NCBI GenBank assembly: GCA_036939975.1
Contig: JALLPB010000173.1
Coordinates: 1 to 28,773, forward strand
DNA length: 28,773 bases
DNA from: Cyclostephanos tholiformis
Taxonomy: Eukaryota > Bacillariophyta > Thalassiosirophyceae > Thalassiosirales > Thalassiosiraceae
Direction of reading: 5' to 3'
Every line of letters begins with the position of its first letter. The stretch's first letter is position 1. The position numbers and the translations under genes are program-made. Below the pieces are notes generated by a model that worked only from the letters and a program-made list of their open reading frames with translations, was not told the origin of the DNA and made no database searches. Below, piece by piece: positions 1 through 10,241 of the stretch.

Positions 1-656
1 TATTTAGGAGGAGATGGCCAAAATATTTAGAACCTCGCGGAGGAGGAGGAGACGGGCTAAAATGAGGGCAAGCCCCCTTAATTCCCTCAACCTCAATATT
101 GGTTCCTACGTAGAAAGTAATGGCCGAAGGACAAAACCACGCTCCCCCGGTATTTGGGTCGAATCATGAAACTTACGGCAGCCCTTTTTTCGAGCAAAAA
201 ACGACACACTAAAGGGGCTGGCGGAAAAAAATGGTCGAACAATTATTTAGCTGTCACAACGGCGCACATTACCTACTACGTATAACATATCAATTGACCC
301 CTTAGCGAAATGACCTAGACCTAGATAACAGATTGCGAACACTTTGCTAACACTTTGCGAACACTTCCTGTAGAGATACACGTAGGAACTATAGAATAAA
401 ATAGGTTGATGGACAGACCTTCGTCTCCCTCAGAGCCTCCGAAAAGACAAATTCGCAAAGTGTCCGGTCAATTGATATGGTACACGTAGTAGTTGATGCT
501 TATCCCCCGACATATGGTAGGGCGGGTTGGGGGATATTGGCCGGAGGACCAAGGACAGACGATCTCCCACACCCGCAAACATCACAAAAAATCCTATAGG
601 TAGTAAGTATTACCTACCTACCTAGTAACATCACATCTGTCTTTACTTTGGCCAAC
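1..656. other. Intergenic region upstream of the MiaB gene, no coding sequence seen
   Basis: I see no supported gene here. The stretch holds a small inverted-repeat element (273-492, listed separately) and, just before the MiaB start, a run of TACC/GGTA tetranucleotides (about 600-625). The latter may belong to the promoter, which is inference from position only. Confidence 0.6.
273..492. mobile_element. MITE-like element with 27-bp terminal inverted repeats
   Basis: Positions 273-299 and 466-492 are inverted copies of each other, matching at 25 of 27 bases with mismatches only at internal positions. They enclose 166 bp with no coding potential, giving a 220-bp unit. Inside the left half an 11-bp word of the form GCGAACACTTT is repeated three times in tandem (335-345, 346-356, 357-367), and a reverse-complement relative of it lies just inside the right arm (about 451-465). 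Size, non-coding nature and inverted ends fit a miniature inverted-repeat element. I could not identify a convincing target-site duplication, so a simple hairpin-forming region remains possible. Confidence 0.5.
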
Positions 657-2858
657 ATGAGCGCCGTCGCTACCATCGTCCTTCTTCTTCTAGTCTCCGT
701 CCCACGAAACCATGCATTCCAGCCTCACCCTTCCCTTCGTCGCGGTGTCCTTAGTCTTCGTTCCACAGCGGAAAGCACTGAAGTAATTACTGGTCCTATC
801 ACGGGCACTAAAACGAACATAAAATATCCAACGGCGCGAGGGTCTCAGGTCGACTCCCGTCTCATCGTCGATTACAGATCCAAAAATCGTGGCGTATCCG
901 GACCTGTCGCTTCGTCGTCTCCTTTAATAGCCCTGCGGCTGTCGCATATTCTTTTTGCCTCGCATGAACTCGCCGCACAAACTCTGGAAAGGCTAACGAA
1001 AGCCGAGTGGGATTTCGAAGAAATGGCCAAAGTGGTTAGCAACTGTGTCGAAACTCGGGAGGAAGGAGGGGGGATTGGCTGGGTGAATCTTAGTGAAGAC
1101 TTTTCTGCTGATGATAATATCGATGGGTCAGTTCCTGAGACGATAACGAATCCTAACAAACACTTGGATTTGATTTTACCGCCATCCGCAAGAAAGCAAA
1201 TCCTATCGACGCCGACTAAGCCGGGCGATATTATTTTAGTGGAATCATATAGGGGCGTGCATTTAGTGCAGGTAGTGGATATCATGATCGATGTTAGGAA
1301 ATTGAGTTACCTCAAGGCGAAGAGGACGGAGAAGTTAAAAGGCGATACGGTGATTATTCAGAATGAAATGGAGCTTGTGAAGAATTCAGATAGAAACGAT
1401 TTCCATGCCAAAGGTAACAAGCTAGCCAGTGTACTAGGGTGCTCGCTCTCACGAGACAAACTTGACTTGACGTATAAGATCGAAACGATGGGATGCCAGA
1501 TGAATCTCTCTGATTCTGAAAGAATTGAAGGACAATTGATGAAATTGGGGATTCGGCCGCTCGATGAGAATGAAATGATTGAAGTTCAAATACAAACGAA
1601 AAATGGTGGTTCGAAGACCAAACAACAGAAAAAGGAGCCAGATGTTGTAGTGCTTAACACCTGTTCCATCCGTGACCATGCCGAGCAAAAAGTCTATAGT
1701 TACTTGGGTCCTCACACCAAGCGTAAGAGAGCTGGGGAAGATATTACTATCATCGTTGCAGGTTGCGTTGCCCAACAGGAGGGGCAATCTTTACTCCGCC
1801 GCATTCCCGAAATCGACCTAGTTATGGGACCCCAGTATGCTAATCGTATCGGTGACCTACTGGAAGATGTCGCCAACGGGAATCAGGTCGTTGCCACCGA
1901 GGTTTCACACATAATGGAGGACTCTACCAAGCCACGCAGGCAGAGCAGCACATGTGCTTGGGTGAATGTAATCTATGGATGTAATGAAAGATGCACCTAC
2001 TGTATCGTTCCCACGACGAGAGGTGTTGAACAAAGCCGGCCCGTTGAAAGCATTGTTGATGAAGTGAAGGAACTTGTATCGCAGGGTTTCAAGGAGGTGA
2101 CGTTGCTTGGACAGAACATCGACGCATACGGGAGAGATATGATACCAAAACGTAAGTTTAGCGATTTGCTGCGTATTGTTGGGGACACTCCAGGGTTGGA
2201 AAGATTGCGCTTTGTCACGTCTCATCCAAGGTATATGAGTTTGGGGTGCATTGATGCTGTCGCTGATACGAAATCTGCGTGTGAGTATTTTCACATTCCG
2301 TTTCAGTCCGGTTCTAACGATATACTGAAGGCAATGGGTAGGGGACATACGCGAGAGAAGTTCTTACAAATTATCGACCGAGTCCGAGAGAGACTTCCAG
2401 ATGCTGGTATCAGCGCGGACGTCATCGTTGGCTTCCCTGGTGAGACGGAACAAGATTTCTTGGACACACTGTCCATAATGAATAAGGTGAAATTCGACAA
2501 TGTAAACACCGCTGCATACTCCCCTCGTCCAAATACTCCTGCGGCAAATTGGAACAACCAAGTATCTGAAGATGTAAAACAAGACAGATTGCGAAGGATC
2601 AATGAATTGAATCTAAAGCATGCCACAGAACGAAGGGCTAGGATGATGGATAGAGTAGTTGAGGTGCTCGTGGAAGAAAGAAATGTCAAGGTTCCAACCC
2701 AAGTGATGGGTCGGACAACACATAATTACATCGTCTATCTCGATGGGGATATCGACAAGTTAAGAGGAAAGTTGGTGAATGTGAAAGTCGAGAAGTGTCA
2801 GAGGTATTACTTGGTAGGAAAGATTACAGAGGAAGAGGTGACCAAAGCTAACATATGA
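657..2858 (+). CDS. Plastid-type tRNA methylthiotransferase MiaB fused to a parvulin-like PPIase domain
   Basis: A single-exon gene of 733 codons. The open frame extends back to a TTG at 648, but the first ATG at 657 is the sensible eukaryotic start. Residues 1-20 form a hydrophobic signal peptide followed by HA|FQP, which matches the A|F cleavage context of diatom plastid presequences. Residues about 93-209 resemble a parvulin rotamase, with SHILF, GGGIGWV and GVHLVQVVD. From about 272 onward it is MiaB: an N-terminal UPF0004 domain with cluster cysteines C280, C336 and C370, the radical-SAM motif C442-x3-C446-x2-C449, and a C-terminal TRAM domain (about 664-725). MiaB adds a methylthio group to i6A37 of tRNA. 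Bacterial MiaB is about 440-475 residues, so the extra length is the presequence and the PPIase-like part. Plastid location is inferred from the presequence. The MiaB call is secure; MtaB or CDK5RAP1 are less likely labels for the same superfamily. Confidence 0.93.
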   Translation: MSAVATIVLLLLVSVPRNHAFQPHPSLRRGVLSLRSTAESTEVITGPITGTKTNIKYPTARGSQVDSRLIVDYRSKNRGVSGPVASSSPLIALRLSHILFASHELAAQTLERLTKAEWDFEEMAKVVSNCVETREEGGGIGWVNLSEDFSADDNIDGSVPETITNPNKHLDLILPPSARKQILSTPTKPGDIILVESYRGVHLVQVVDIMIDVRKLSYLKAKRTEKLKGDTVIIQNEMELVKNSDRNDFHAKGNKLASVLGCSLSRDKLDLTYKIETMGCQMNLSDSERIEGQLMKLGIRPLDENEMIEVQIQTKNGGSKTKQQKKEPDVVVLNTCSIRDHAEQKVYSYLGPHTKRKRAGEDITIIVAGCVAQQEGQSLLRRIPEIDLVMGPQYANRIGDLLEDVANGNQVVATEVSHIMEDSTKPRRQSSTCAWVNVIYGCNERCTYCIVPTTRGVEQSRPVESIVDEVKELVSQGFKEVTLLGQNIDAYGRDMIPKRKFSDLLRIVGDTPGLERLRFVTSHPRYMSLGCIDAVADTKSACEYFHIPFQSGSNDILKAMGRGHTREKFLQIIDRVRERLPDAGISADVIVGFPGETEQDFLDTLSIMNKVKFDNVNTAAYSPRPNTPAANWNNQVSEDVKQDRLRRINELNLKHATERRARMMDRVVEVLVEERNVKVPTQVMGRTTHNYIVYLDGDIDKLRGKLVNVKVEKCQRYYLVGKITEEEVTKANI

Positions 2859-3081
2859 GTCGACTTCAACTTGCTTCTAAACACAGGGAAATCAGCATTC
2901 GTGTACAAAGGGTTGGTAATTCTTTATATTTGACATGATAAGTCGAACTGTCATAGAGGCACCAAAATAAATTATTACTTTGTATGAATGACTATCGTAC
3001 ATGCTTCTATCGCGAAAATAGCTGAGATAGCAAAAGTTGCATACAAGCAACTGGATGGTTTACGCCACCGTAAAGTCACTG

Positions 3082-5420
3082 CTACACCATAACCACGCCA
3101 CCGTCCGTCGCAGCTGTGGGGACAGCTAAGATGGCTGATTGCATCGAGGTGCTGCATATCGGACACTTGGGCGGTCCTATGGCATTCTGCAGACTGGGCT
3201 TCAAACACCTGCCGTGGAACATATGACCGCAGGGACGCAGCTGGGTGTCGACGTTAACCGACGAGCAAAGGGTGCACTTAGTCGAGGATGGAACCTCAAC
3301 GGAAGTATTGGCCATGTTTTGATCCGGAATGGGTACGCCACCTAACGTTACCATGGCGCAGGCCCCGTCTGACATGGGCTGTTGCTGTTCATGGTACTGC
3401 ATCTGCGAAAAGGCATTATTGCGATTTGGCGCGTAAGCCGAGTTGTTGGTCGAGAAAAAGTCCGTCATGGGAACACCTTGGTTATGCTGACGAATGTACT
3501 CTTGTGAGAGCGTCCGCTGCATCTTGGCGGGCAGGGCAAGATCGGTGAGTTTTTCGGAACTGCGACGGACCGAGATCAAGCCTCGCGCGGCAAGGGCATC
3601 GTCGTAGGCGCGCTTTAGCGTCCCACCGTCGATTGCGTTTCCGTCGCCATTGCGTACTCCGTCCCCGGAAATCGGCACTTGTGGTTGCGCTAATTCCGAA
3701 GGAGGGGCCTTGTTGTTGTTGAACTGTCCGGGGGAGGTACCTTCGTCCCCATCTAGAGATAAACCAATGGCATCATCGTCGTCGCGTTCCCTCTTGATAC
3801 CCCGCTGACCATGGCCGAGGGCGCTGCTGGCTAAACCACTTTTGTCGTCGAAGAAGACCTCCAAGAACGCAAATGAATCAAATCGTCCCTGAAAATAAAG
3901 TATATTGCGTTAGAGAAACATCAAACAGCATTTGAGTTTTTTTTTTTCAATACCTAGAATCGCACGGCACGCACCATGTTTTCAATGCTCTTCACTTGCG
4001 CCAAGTTCCCCATCTTATTCAAATTCCCCTGACTGCTGAGATCGGCGGCGGACAGATTTGTGATGCTCTTCACGCCCTGAAGACCTCCCAGATTATTGAG
4101 ACTGGAGACGCTCGAGAAGTGCGGCCACGACGAGAGGGATGGCACGGCCCCGAACGTTACCGAATGCTGTTTCTGACCCATTGACGACGGCGGGTTCATC
4201 GCCGACCAGCGAGACGCAGCGCCGTAGGAGGACTGGACCGACGCTTGTGAGCTAGCTCCCTCCGTGTGGGCGGCGCCGTTGCCGTGGCCTTGCCCAGCGG
4301 TAGCGGCGGCGGCGACCTGAAACGCAACGGCCTTGCCGGCGGCAGCCTGCCTCACCAAATCCTGATCTCGCGCGAACAGTTCCATCAGCACCGCGTGACT
4401 GTCGGTCTTGATCATGTTGTACATGGAGTTGATGGAGCCCGAGGGATTGATAGGCGCCAGGGATCCGATGGAGTTGGAAAGCGGGAAGCTCTCTGGGAGC
4501 TGCTGGTTCACGTTATCCTGCTGTTGATACTGTTGTTGATAGCCCGTGTCGTAGACTTCGTTGCCGTATTGATCGTAAATCGGCTGAGCGACGACAAGGG
4601 TGATATGAAATGAAGAAGAAAAAAACAGAAAAGGGGGTCACATGAGTCGTATTCTCCTCACCTGTTGTTGCATCTGCCCGTTGCCCTGATCGTATTGCCC
4701 CTGCAGTTGTTCCTTCTGCTGCTGATGATGATGATGATGATATTGCTGCTGTTGATATTGTTGGTCCTCCTGTCCCAGCTGGCCGGCGTGATCCCCCTGC
4801 ATCTGTGCCCGCTGAAAATTGTTGTACATTTCCTCCTGCGGCGCCTGTGATTGTTCCTGCTGTTGCATTTGATTGTAGGTCTGCTGGGACACGGACAGGT
4901 CCGGCTGGGGCACGCCCAATGCCCCACCCCCTCCTCCTCCGGGGAGGCCACCTGACGTCACCAGCGTCCCCCCCGCCGCCGCGACGGCCGCTAGCTTCCC
5001 CGCCTCGAGCTGCTTCTTCAGCATGGGCTTCCAAATCCTCCTCCGCGCGTTCGTGAACCAATTCTTTAGCTGCTTCTTGTCGATGCCAGTCTTGCGCATT
5101 AGCATGATCTGATCCTGCGGCGTGGGGTAGGGATGGGTGAAATGCTCCGGACTTAATAGCCAGGATTTGAGGGTGGCCACGGCGCCCGAGGGTAGCTCCC
5201 GACGGGACTTACCCTCGGACTTCCCCCCGTTGGTACCCTCGTCGTCGTCGGACGACGTGTGATTGTCGTGATCGTGCGGCACGAGGGCGGCATGGGGCTG
5301 TGGCTGCGGCTGCTCGGTGCCGACGACGCCGTTACCGGCGTCCATGGAGGATTGGTGCGGGGTGTCGAATGCGGATGCCGAGCTCGGGTAGAGGGAGAGG
5401 GTATCGCCTTCCTGAGACAT
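3082..5420 (-). CDS. TALE-class homeodomain protein with C-terminal RING-H2 finger (3 exons)
   Basis: Exons on the minus strand are 5420-4662, 4583-3975 and 3888-3082, joined by introns of 78 bp (CAG|GTGAGG...CTCAG|) and 86 bp (ATG|GTGCGT...TTCAG|). All junctions are phase 0 and give 724 residues from the ATG at 5420. Residues about 72-134 are a TALE homeodomain: PYP (97-99) is the three-residue-loop hallmark and WFTNARRR (121-128) is the recognition helix. The middle is low complexity, with Gln- and His-rich tracts encoded by TGATGA-type repeats and Ser/Gly/Ala-rich sequence. The last exon carries a complete C3H2C3 RING: C661, C664, C676, H678, H681, C684, C698, C701. A DNA-binding regulator that may also act as an E3 ubiquitin ligase is the inference. 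The spacing of the metal ligands is fully canonical. Translation through either intron ends quickly at a stop. I do not know an established family with this order of domains. Confidence 0.85.
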
Positions 5421-6344
5421 GGAGAGATGGGAATGATTGATATGGGGGTGGGGAGGGGGGGCTTATCAAGGGACTATGTCGGGGGCTCTGCGAAAGAGAT
5501 GAGACAAACCGTCCACGTGAGGTTCGTACAGTGCGCGTTGGCACGAGGGAGGGTCCAAATGCCCCGAAAGACGAAGCAGAGGAGCGGCAGTGCTAATAAA
5601 ATTTACCCCCCGAGTTATTTATTGCTGATGGTTGACAAGCGGGAAAAGGAGATGAGGCATGAGGCACATGATGACATCATACGACTGCATGCCTGTTTTA
5701 TCAAGCGTAGACGCACTCGACGCGGCGATTGACCTCGGAGAGAGACCAGAGTGAGGTGAAGAAACAGATGGTATTTGACACCAGTCCACAGTGAAGAAAA
5801 GTGCTTTTTCTTCTGGTCCCCTGATAGAGGGAGTAAATACTGATTCCGCTGTATCATTCTTGGTTCTAGTTTTTTGTTGTGCATTTTCGTCATGTTACAA
5901 CATCTATTTTAGTAATCTCGTGCGAACGAGAAGCTAGACTTTGAGTCACGAGTCCTGTTGACAATCTGCATGCTTTGGTCAGCAGCATCAGAGACAAAGG
6001 ATGTAGGTAGTTGTCTTTGTCCTTCTAGTACTCACATCAGCATGAGGACATTGTCCTCACGTTATGTGATTTTGCCCAACTTCATTGTTGCATATCTTCA
6101 TAACTATTAAGGCTGTGATTTTGTTAGGTTGCGAACAGATAAGCAAACACGCAAAAGAACCTTGTGGAACAATTTATTTGAGATGGCTTCTCTTGTGTTT
6201 TCTCGTGTATCTTTGTGGCTCTCAGGATTTTGTTCCCCCCCTCCCAGGCAAATAATAGACAAATAGACAAATAATTGAGCAGTCTTATATTTTCTTTGTA
6301 GGAATAAGTACTCATGAGGGAGCATTCCTCTTAAGTTACTGCCA
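5421..6344. other. Intergenic region, no gene seen
   Basis: This stretch follows the 5' end of the homeodomain gene and probably holds its promoter. It includes a G-rich run (about 5447-5461). The open frames here are short, lack family resemblance and have no consistent composition, so I call none of them. Confidence 0.55.
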
Positions 6345-6457
6345 ACCATGGCAAAGCCAAACGCCAGGCCTAGCAGCATGGCTATGGTATCAAAAGCCAC
6401 NACCATGGCAAAGCCAAACGCCAGGCCTAGCAGCATGGCTATGGTATCAAAAGCCAC
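6345..6457. repeat. Exact 56-bp duplication flanking a single N (assembly join)
   Basis: Positions 6345-6400 and 6402-6457 are identical over 56 bp and are separated only by the N at 6401. This is what an unmerged overlap between two contig ends looks like. The true sequence probably has one copy, and short frames crossing it are not meaningful. Confidence 0.85.
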
Positions 6458-7797
6458 TTGCCCCCGGCAACCTCTCGGCGATGGGTTGGTTGACGCCGCA
6501 TACGAAGGATTTGATTCAAATACTTTACATGGATAAGAAAATAATTAATTTAATGAAGGCATCTATTTTATATTATTTTCTCCCCCCTCCCACCTTGATC
6601 GCCCCCAGAACGATCAAATACCGCTCCCCTGCGTTCCCCGCAGGTCGAGCGTCCTCTCCTAACCCTTCTCCATCGGCCCCGAGTGAATTTAGTTTTTTTT
6701 GTGTGACATCGTCCGCCAAGAGCCACGACGAATTTCGGTAAATTTCTTTTTTTGCCCTGTAATCCAATGGCCGAAAAGTTGCGAAAGCATCCTCCTCGAT
6801 CACCATTTCCCTGCGCGCCGTCTCCCACAACATTATCCCAATGATAAGGTCGACTTTCGGTTGGTTGTTGCGTCCCCCCACCCAGCAGAAGCCATCGAAA
6901 CTCAAGCCCCCATCGCTCTCTCTATTTTTATTCTTTCGGCGCTCAATTCACCGCCCAAACCAGCGAGTAAACGTCCTCCCCCATGTGTTCCACCCGTTCG
7001 CATCTCCTCTCAATCTCCCCCCCTCACCGCAAACACCATCGTTCGTTTGATTGTTGCGTCAACCCAACGAGCGGCGGCCACCCAAGACCGGTGCACCGCC
7101 CATCTCTCAATTTTTTGATGGGCGCCATTTTGGCGCCCCAAACAAGGGGATTAAACGCAGCGCGTGCAAGCCCGAATGCTGGGGGTCTGCAAAAGACTCA
7201 CAGGGAGCCTCGGCGCTGCGATTCGGGTCCATGGCGGATATTGCCATGGAGAGGGAGGGAATAAAACAGAGAGGTGAGTTGGATCTTCCTCGGTGATGCA
7301 AGCCTATTTGGCGACTTTTAGCAAATAATACAGCGATATTTTAGCGTCTGCGTATTTGTGGCACCCCCAAAATGGCACAGATAGACGCCCTCCTATTTGC
7401 GCGCAAATAGCCTCACAAACAGATACGCAAATAAAAAATGGTCAATTTGTATGCGTATCTGTGCATGGGTAGCGAAAAATCCTGGTTTCTGCGCGACGAA
7501 TACGCAAAAGAACACTCACGAACATGAAAACCTTCGCACGTGTGATTTGCGTATCTGTGTATCTACGTATCGTCCTAAAAAAATCACAGCCTCAGTCTCC
7601 ACAAACTCTTCTTGGACTTCTTCTCAACCCACTCCTTCTCAGTACAGTGGTGTTGTTTTTCTTTTTTCAGCTCGGAACAAAACACGTCATATATTGTATT
7701 GATTCCTCCGCACATGACTGTATATTCTTTCGTTTACCGTTGAATACACGGCTAAAGCAATGCATGGTATAATAACAATTGCGAGAAAGGAGTATCG
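6458..7797. other. Intergenic region with degenerate inverted motifs, no supported gene
   Basis: I see no recognisable protein. An 18-bp perfect palindrome lies at 7393-7410 (CTATTTGCGCGCAAATAG). Around it a word like TTTGCGTATCTGTG recurs in both orientations (about 7325-7340, 7414-7433 reversed, 7450-7465, 7546-7560). A short potential first exon, ATG at 7231 followed by a consensus-like donor GTGAGT at 7274, is present, but I found no convincing partner exon. Confidence 0.45.
7393..7410. repeat. 18-bp perfect palindrome
   Basis: CTATTTGCGCGCAAATAG is its own reverse complement. It sits in a region where TTTGCGTATCTGTG-like words occur in both orientations. It could be a dimeric protein site or the centre of a decayed inverted-repeat element; nothing in the sequence decides this. 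Confidence 0.8.
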
Positions 7798-8217
7798 CTA
7801 CATACTCCGAACTTCTCTTTTCCTGACGAATTCTACGTACGCAACCGTTTTAAAAGCAAAGTCTTTCTCCTCTTGAGAAGACGATTCCAAAACGACATGT
7901 GGGTTGTCTGGGTTCCCAAGCTTCTCACTGGGAATGTCGTTGATATAGTCGGCATCACCCAGAATAACCGAGGGAGGAGCTGTGACCAGCACTATTGCTG
8001 TGGTATGCAGATCGGTGTGCACTCGAAGGTGAAGTTTGTTAAGGAGAGGTTGGCTTATCGGAACAGGGGGGAGGAAGAAGATGTTATGGCCATCTATTGT
8101 GTTGGCGATGGAGTTGTTGGGTGCAAGGTTGGTTTTTTGCCACAGCATCTCACGACGAGAGGGGCAGGTGATTACGACGGACTTTACGTTCGTGTTGTCG
8201 AAGTTTATTCGGAGATG
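7798..8217 (-). pseudogene. Unidentified protein-like open frame, possibly the end of a decayed gene
   Basis: The minus strand is open for about 140 codons (8217 down to the stop at 7798), with an in-frame ATG at 8148. The encoded sequence has the balanced composition of a real protein, for example VILGDADYIND and SQEEKDFAFKTVAYVEF. Immediately upstream the same frame continues through a TGA at 8218-8220 into a hydrophobic run. It could be a gene with a nonsense mutation, or a last exon whose acceptor I could not find. I do not recognise the family. The opposite strand is also open across 7770-8310 in the frame where first and third codon positions pair, so the coding strand is not certain. 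I prefer the minus strand because the plus translation is unusually rich in Val, Cys and Trp. Confidence 0.3.
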
Positions 8218-8345
8218 TCACGCAATGCAACAAAGAGGCAGAAGCATTACCGCAACGATGGAGTAGCGGTGGCAAAAATAATGGGTGATAATGTAGCGTT
8301 TGCGATTTGATAAAGAATAATTATATAAAGATAACGAATAATGAT

Positions 8346-8376
8346 ATTAATTTAAGAACATATTAATTTAAGAACA
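8346..8376. repeat. Direct repeat of 15 bp in AT-rich sequence
   Basis: The word ATTAATTTAAGAACA occurs at 8346-8360 and again at 8362-8376. It lies in the strongly AT-rich 3' flank of the transposase gene. I found no matching inverted copy on the far side of the transposase, so it is not evidently a terminal repeat. Confidence 0.6.
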
Positions 8377-8451
8377 GAAACAATAATAACTTAATATAAT
8401 TATATTTACTATGCTGGCAATAATTATTGCACACGATAGAAATATATCCTT

Positions 8452-9850
8452 TTATTCCTTAGGCTCATTTGGAAAGTAAGAGAAGTCCGTCTTCTTCCAT
8501 GCGTTGCGGATTGTTTCGTCGCGAACTTCACGTTCTGCCTCCACGATCCATCCGGCGACGTCACGGCGAGAAGCAGCAGGAGTTGGCTGGTCGGGGTCCT
8601 GGCGCATCATCCACTCGCTGAATTGTGCCCGGAGTTTTGCCTTGAAGGGCTTGTTGAACCCGACATCCACGGGCTGGACAAGTCCAGTGCATCCGGGAGG
8701 GATGAATTCGACCTCGGCGCCGAGGGATTGAATTGCCTCGACCGCGCTGCGAAGCATGTGCACTTTAAAGCTGTCAAGCAAAATTAATGGCACGACGTAA
8801 GGGGGGGCACTCACAAGATAGGGCTTGAGGACCTGTTCAACCCATTCAAGCATGATGTTTTCATCAAACCATGCCTTCGCCTGGCATGCCCAGTGGCAAT
8901 TGTCAGGGTATGTTGGCAGCTCGCGCGTGGCGATGGTACCGTTCCTCGTGCCTACGATACGAAGGAGGAGTATGGGTGAGCACATTACTACTATTGCTTC
9001 TTTAATCGTTACATTTGATCTCACCTTTAAACACGACCATCGTCTTTACCCTCCTTCCCGATGCTGTGATGGAGACTGCGACAGTGACGCGTTTGCTGTC
9101 GTTATTTGACGTGCGCATGCTCACATTGCGCACACCTACGCGATCGATGGTCCTACTACTATCCATCGCATGCCAGACTGGAGTCTGATCCATGTTGATG
9201 ATGTAGTCAGGATGACGACTTCCATCGGCCATCCGAGGGCGGATGTAGTCAAGAAACTCGAGAGCCTCGCGTTCAACTTCGCGAGGGTCTCGCTGTGCCT
9301 TGTGCGTGATTACACGGTGGGTTAGGTTGTGCTTGGCTAAGAAGCGAGAGATACAAATTTTCGCTGATGCGACAGTCTTATCCAGGATGGCCGGTTTCAA
9401 CTGACCAGCCTTTCGTAGAAGTGTGAATCGATTTACATCGAAGCCCTTCTGGCGCCATTCCTCGATGAAGTTGAGGAGGTCCAACTCAATATCATGGAGG
9501 ACACTATTAGGGCCTGTGTGCTCGGACAACTTGTGCATCTTCTTGGGCTCAGCCCCAAGCTCATCTTTCTTTTGAGCCCAACGAGTGAGGCAGGAAGTGT
9601 CGACACGGAGGACATCTGCTGCTTGGGCTTGAGTCATTCTATGTTCCACCATAAGATTATCAAGAACACGTAGGATCGCCAACTTCTCTGCATTGGTGTA
9701 CCTGTGACGATTCGCAGACCTGCCAATTTCATGTCGCACGCAGTGGCGTTGGCCATTGAAGCCTCCTGGATTATACACGATCTTCATGGATGGGGATGAA
9801 AAGGGGAGGTTGGAGTGAAATGAGGTTGTGTCGGGAGTTGTGTGATCCAT
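8452..9850 (-). CDS. Pogo/Tc1-mariner-type DDE transposase (2 exons)
   Basis: Exon 1 is 9850-9025 and exon 2 is 8951-8452. They are joined by a 73-bp intron (AAAG|GTGAGA...CGTAG|GCAC), giving an intact 441-residue protein from the ATG at 9850. The junction restores the FKG-x-RNGTIATRELPT region typical of this superfamily. Residues 51-97 look like a helix-turn-helix of the Psq/CENP-B N-terminal type, and about 115-185 like a second, Tc5/CENP-B-type HTH. The catalytic triad is visible: D221 in NMDQTP, D335 in LILLDSF and D371 in LVQPVDVGFNKPFK, with 35 residues between the last two, as in pogo-like enzymes. There is no frameshift or internal stop outside the intron. I did not see terminal inverted repeats in the flanks, so it may be a recently active copy with unrecognised ends or a domesticated gene. 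Confidence 0.87.
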
Positions 9851-10241
9851 GTTGGGGCAATTGATCCTTACGCACGATCCTGCGTAGGATATACTACAAA
9901 AAATGGCATCACACCGATGGTGCGCCCAAAAAAAAGAACAAAATGTGTCTACGTTGGAACAATACCAAAACTATTTTTACTACTTTAGCAATTTTAGCTA
10001 CCTATTTACAAGAAAGCATGTCATGAGGCATTGCTTCAGCCGCGTATTCAACGGTATGGTCGATATCTACGACAAGAGAAGATGTGTCTGTAATAAAATA
10101 TGTTGTCTGGCCGTTGTGATCATATGACGGACAGACAACTGAAAAAATAATAAACAATGAGAGTCGGTGAATCAAAACTATCTTCTCTCATCTCTCTGTG
10201 CCCTGATCTGTAGTGCGATAGTCACCCTCTATTCCGGGGAA
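9851..10241. other. Intergenic region with a 12-bp-arm hairpin
   Basis: No gene is seen. It separates the divergent transposase and TsaD genes and so should hold both promoters. Arms 10103-10114 and 10127-10138 pair at 11 of 12 positions around a 12-base loop. A small upstream ORF (ATG at 10156, 18 codons, stop TAG at 10210-10212) precedes the likely TsaD starts and could dampen translation, which is inference. Confidence 0.5.

Noticed and set aside
648..656. TTG at 648 as start of the MiaB protein
   Set aside because: Cytosolic translation in a eukaryote would use the ATG three codons later, which gives a normal signal peptide.
7231..7273. Possible first exon (ATG plus a good GTGAGT donor)
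   Set aside because: The only in-phase continuation needs a ~520-bp intron into an unrecognised frame; the other introns here are far shorter and no homology supports it.
10167..10241. GTG at 10167 as start of the TsaD-like protein
   Set aside because: Not an ATG. The added residues are an accidental extension of the open frame into the 5' leader.
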